Shown here: piece after piece, positions 24,696-26,708 of the stretch
Numbering within the stretch: the first letter of the stretch is position 1
Layout: each line of letters begins with the position of its first letter
Assembly (NCBI GenBank): GCA_910586555.1
Contig: CAJUJY010000048.1
Location: forward strand, 1 to 26,708
Length of the DNA stretch: 26,708 nucleotides
From: an uncultured Lachnospiraceae bacterium
GTDB lineage: Bacteria > Bacillota > Clostridia > Lachnospirales > Lachnospiraceae
Direction: 5' to 3'
The notes under the pieces: model-generated
The model's input: the letters and a program-made list of their open reading frames with translations, nothing else
Database searches by the model: none
What the model was told of the DNA's origin: nothing
Made by a program: the position numbers and the translations under genes

Positions 24696-24787
24696 CCTGC
24701 CGGGGCTGGATTCGAACCAGCAATAACCAATTTAATAATTTAATTGCTGCTTGCAGTTTTGGCAAACTGCGTTTTATCCACAGCAGG
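24696..24787 (-). ncRNA. tRNA-like Y-type RNA, copy 1 (acceptor and T arm, no D arm)
   Basis: The ends pair as a 7-bp acceptor-like stem (24781-24787 with 24696-24702, one U.G), a bulged U (24780) and GG/CC, the same build as copy 3. The T arm is canonical: GCTGG-TTCGAAT-CCAGC (24705-24721). There is no D arm; only 7 nt lie between the stem and the hairpin GCAGTTT-GCCA-AAACTGC (24753-24770), followed by AAGCAGCAA and an AT-rich stretch. It is the promoter-proximal member of the array. Confidence 0.68.
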
Positions 24788-24826
24788 ACACCTGTTCTTT
24801 GTATTTCCCTTTGCCTTTATATAATA

Positions 24827-24880
24827 TATACCATTTTATGGCATTAATCATTTCAAAAAAGTTGCGCACTATGGTATACT
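24827..24880. promoter_or_regulatory. Divergent promoters with symmetrical extended -10 elements
   Basis: TATACCAT (24827-24834) and ATGGTATA (24871-24878) are perfect inverted copies 36 nt apart. Read outward, each gives an extended -10: TGGTATATA on the minus strand toward the RNA array and TGGTATACT (24872-24880) on the plus strand toward the WYL gene. A possible TTGAAA -35 for the minus promoter is at 24851-24856. CCAT-TTT-ATGG (24831-24841) is a small palindrome over the minus promoter and may be an operator. Confidence 0.5.
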
Positions 24881-24915
24881 TTATTTATGCAGGACTAAGA
24901 TAAAGGAGTGGCAGC

Positions 24916-26154
24916 ATGTCAGAATTTAAAGAATTAATTAAATCATTTGCCAGAAGCCGTGAATATATACGTGGTTTCTTTATATATGGGTTTAAAACAA
25001 GAGATGGTTTTACAGATAAAAGCAGGCGCACATATGATAATGAACGCCGCCGCATTGAAAGCTGGCTCTGGGAATATATACATACAGATTACACGCCAAA
25101 AGGCAAAAATATTTCACTTGTTATGGACAGCAGCCTTCTTAGTACTAACCCGCTGTACCGTGTATGGAAAACCAAAAGTTTTACTACCAATGATATAATG
25201 CTGCATTTCTACCTGCTTGATTACCTTGATGGCACAAATGGAAAAACCGCAGAGGAAATTACTGATGGGATTCTCTCATTATATGGCTTCCTGCCTGATG
25301 TGCAGCTTGTGCGCCGCAAATGCAATGAATACACCAGGGAAGGCCTCCTTAACAAGTCTAAAACAAAAAAGCAGGTTGTTTATACTAAAAACCAGTCTTT
25401 TAATGAATTATTCAGGGAATTTCCATCTATAAAAGATGCTTTATGTTTCTTTAAAATAGTTTCACCCCTTGGGATTATTGGTGATACAATATTAGATACA
25501 ATATCTTTTAAAAACACTGTTTTTTATGCTAAACACTGCTTTTTTGTGCATACACTTGAAGATGAAATCCTTTTAGCACTTTTAGAAGCAATGCATGGGA
25601 AGCAGTCTGTAACATTACACCTTAAAAGCAGCAGAAACGGCCGTCCCCAGGTAATTACTATACTTCCTTTAAAAATTTTTACAAGCACACGCACAGGACG
25701 GCGTTATCTTTGTACTTATAATACCAGCTCTAAAAGGTTTTTCTGCATGCGCATGGACTTTATTAAAAAAGTTATTCCTGGCAGTATATCACCACTTTAT
25801 GATAAAGCTGCAAAGCAGCTTTCAAGTAATAAACATAAAACCTGGGGTGTGTCTTTCCAGAATAATACAAACTTCCATATGCACAGCCTGGAACTTATAT
25901 TATACATTGATACAGAAAAAGAACCTTTTGTATTAAAAAGGCTTTACAGGGAGGGGAAAGGCGGTGAAGTAATAAAAACTGGTGAAAATATATTTACATA
26001 TAGAACACAGGTATTTGATGTTAATGAAATGCTTCCGTGGATACGCACTTTTACAGGACGCATAATAAAACTTGAAACCAGCCAGAAAGGGATTAAAAAC
26101 CTGTTTAACCGCGATATGGCAGAAATGTATAAAATGTATGGCATTAAACCATAA
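24916..26154 (+). CDS. WYL-domain transcriptional regulator
   Basis: The 412-aa protein looks like a WYL-family regulator of the Firmicute type. A winged-helix-like segment lies at about residues 90-150 (NDIMLHFYLLDYLDG to REGLLNKS). The WYL domain is at about 230-287: the strand VTLHLKS, ITILPLKIF, GRRYLCTYN (the Y-L core) and FFCMRMDFIKKV. A C-terminal WCX-like extension follows (LYREGKGGEVIKTGENIF, then VFDVNEMLPWIRTFTGRI). AAAGGAG precedes the ATG. WYL domains are thought to sense nucleic acids or nucleotides. It is divergent from the RNA array and DUF2828 gene, so it is the likely controller of that operon. Confidence 0.8.
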   Translation: MSEFKELIKSFARSREYIRGFFIYGFKTRDGFTDKSRRTYDNERRRIESWLWEYIHTDYTPKGKNISLVMDSSLLSTNPLYRVWKTKSFTTNDIMLHFYLLDYLDGTNGKTAEEITDGILSLYGFLPDVQLVRRKCNEYTREGLLNKSKTKKQVVYTKNQSFNELFREFPSIKDALCFFKIVSPLGIIGDTILDTISFKNTVFYAKHCFFVHTLEDEILLALLEAMHGKQSVTLHLKSSRNGRPQVITILPLKIFTSTRTGRRYLCTYNTSSKRFFCMRMDFIKKVIPGSISPLYDKAAKQLSSNKHKTWGVSFQNNTNFHMHSLELILYIDTEKEPFVLKRLYREGKGGEVIKTGENIFTYRTQVFDVNEMLPWIRTFTGRIIKLETSQKGIKNLFNRDMAEMYKMYGIKP

Positions 26155-26157
26155 AAA

Positions 26158-26183
26158 CAGGCAGGCTTTGTAAAGCCTGCCTG
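26158..26183 (-). terminator. Terminator of rpsO
   Basis: A perfect 12-bp GC-rich stem with a 2-nt apex is followed on the minus strand by five T, 29 nt after the rpsO stop. On the plus strand, after the WYL gene, there is no T-run, so it serves mainly rpsO. Confidence 0.88.
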
Positions 26184-26212
26184 CAAACCAGCATTAACCT
26201 TTAAATACCTGG

Positions 26213-26488
26213 CTATTTTATAACATCCCTTAAACCTAACCTGCCAATAAGTGTACGGTATGCCTCAAGGTCTTTCTTTTTAAGGTAAGCAAGGAAGTTA
26301 CGCCTCTGGCCAACCATTTTTAAAAGCCCGCGCCTTGAATGATGGTCTTTCTTATTTACTTTTAAATGTTCATTAAGTTCAACAATACGTTCTGTAAGTA
26401 ATGCAATCTGTACTTCCGGTGAACCTGTATCATCCGGTGTACGTCCATAAGCCTTGATAATCTCTGCTTTCTTTTCTTTACTAATCAT
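26213..26488 (-). CDS. rpsO: 30S ribosomal protein S15
   Basis: The 91-aa protein is S15, which binds 16S rRNA early in 30S assembly. It carries the family pattern: GRTPDDTGSPEVQIALLTERI, LNEHLKVNKKDHHSRRGLL and a C-terminal RRNFLAYLKKKD with YRTLIGRLGLR. ATG at 26488 has AGGAGG upstream; the frame is open a further ten codons without meaning. It stands alone with its own promoter and terminator. Confidence 0.97.
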   Translation of the reverse strand: MISKEKKAEIIKAYGRTPDDTGSPEVQIALLTERIVELNEHLKVNKKDHHSRRGLLKMVGQRRNFLAYLKKKDLEAYRTLIGRLGLRDVIK

Positions 26489-26637
26489 AATTTCCTCCTG
26501 GTATACAGCCCTGCACATATTTTATACAGGTGCTTTTTATTACTGTTCCTGCTGCTAAGGACTGGGCGGAGTGTCCAAATCCTGGGCAGTGGTTTTTACA
26601 ACTTTTGTATAATAACATAATTTCCTGTCTATTGCAA
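26489..26637 (-). promoter_or_regulatory. rpsO promoter and probable S15 autoregulatory leader
   Basis: TTGCAA (26632-26637) and TATTAT (26609-26614), 17 nt apart, form a good promoter with a start near 26602. The leader of about 114 nt is unusually GC-rich and can fold into short helices around 26535-26590. S15 genes commonly repress themselves through such leaders, so that is inferred here; I did not match a particular leader class. The last 70 nt of the window hold nothing else I can call. Confidence 0.6.
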
Positions 26638-26708
26638 GAAGTTTCCAATATTTCCCACGGAAATCAATTTTCAAAAATCTCACAAATCTTGGAAGATTCA
26701 AGTAAGCA

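Noticed and set aside
24142..24765. Short minus-strand open frames across the RNA array
   Set aside because: They cover the structured RNAs, have no ribosome binding site and no recognisable protein motif.
24641..24771. CRISPR-like repeat of 20 nt
   Set aside because: Only two copies, 111 nt apart, each a hairpin inside a larger structured RNA; no array and no cas genes.
24249..24787. Ordinary tRNA genes or tRNAs with introns
   Set aside because: T and D arms are tRNA-like, but no anticodon stem-loop can be drawn, the inserts share a hairpin module rather than intron features, one copy lacks a D arm and another has no tRNA part at all.

Overview
The window comes from an AT-rich, low-GC anaerobic Firmicute, most likely a butyrate-producing member of the Lachnospiraceae. 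The pointers are a complete crotonyl-CoA route (thl-crt-hbd-bcd-etfB-etfA), a but-type butyryl-CoA:acetate CoA-transferase, a ferredoxin-linked 2-oxoacid oxidoreductase, strong AGGAGG-type ribosome binding sites and a Bce-type peptide-antibiotic sensing module. No rRNA, canonical tRNA, CRISPR array or insertion sequence was seen.

Layout. 202-2925 (minus): three subunits of a pyruvate/2-oxoacid:ferredoxin oxidoreductase (gamma, delta, alpha) followed by an unknown small acidic protein; the TPP-binding beta subunit is absent. 3180-8467 (minus): response regulator, intramembrane-sensing histidine kinase, large permease, CPBP protease and ABC ATPase, with a recognisable BceR-type operator. 8774-11888 (plus): a solute-binding lipoprotein paired with a chemoreceptor, without transporter permeases. 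12141-18323 (minus): the butyrate operon with a structured leader and an internal terminator-like hairpin. 18605-20239 (minus): an ECF sigma factor and zinc-finger anti-sigma factor followed by a truncated ABC ATPase joined to the tail of a SHOCT-domain gene. 20546-21889 (plus): but. 22135-22593 (plus): a GNAT acetyltransferase. 26213-26488 (minus): rpsO.

The most unusual part is 22637-26154. A DUF2828 protein (TROVE/Ro60-like helical repeats plus a vWA domain with an intact MIDAS) is preceded on the same strand by a tandem array of four small structured RNAs (24249-24787), and a WYL-domain regulator is divergently transcribed from the far end of the array. Two of the RNAs have a tRNA acceptor stem, D arm and T arm, but the anticodon arm is replaced by 76-98 nt. 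One has an acceptor and T arm but no D arm. One is a linear RNA closed by an 11-bp terminal helix, like a classical Y RNA. All four carry the same internal module: a 7-8 bp hairpin with a 4-nt G..A loop followed by (A/G)CAGCAA. This looks like a multi-Y-RNA, tRNA-mimic system built around a Ro60-like protein, with the RNAs lying in what would be the 5' leader of the protein's mRNA.

How the genes work together. The butyrate operon and but turn acetyl-CoA into butyrate, with Bcd-EtfAB as the probable bifurcating step; the 2-oxoacid oxidoreductase would feed acyl-CoA and reduced ferredoxin if a beta subunit is supplied from elsewhere. The Bce-type module would sense and counter cell-wall peptide antibiotics. 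The RNA/DUF2828/WYL cluster is inferred to act in RNA surveillance or stress, under control of the WYL protein. All functional calls are from sequence reading alone.
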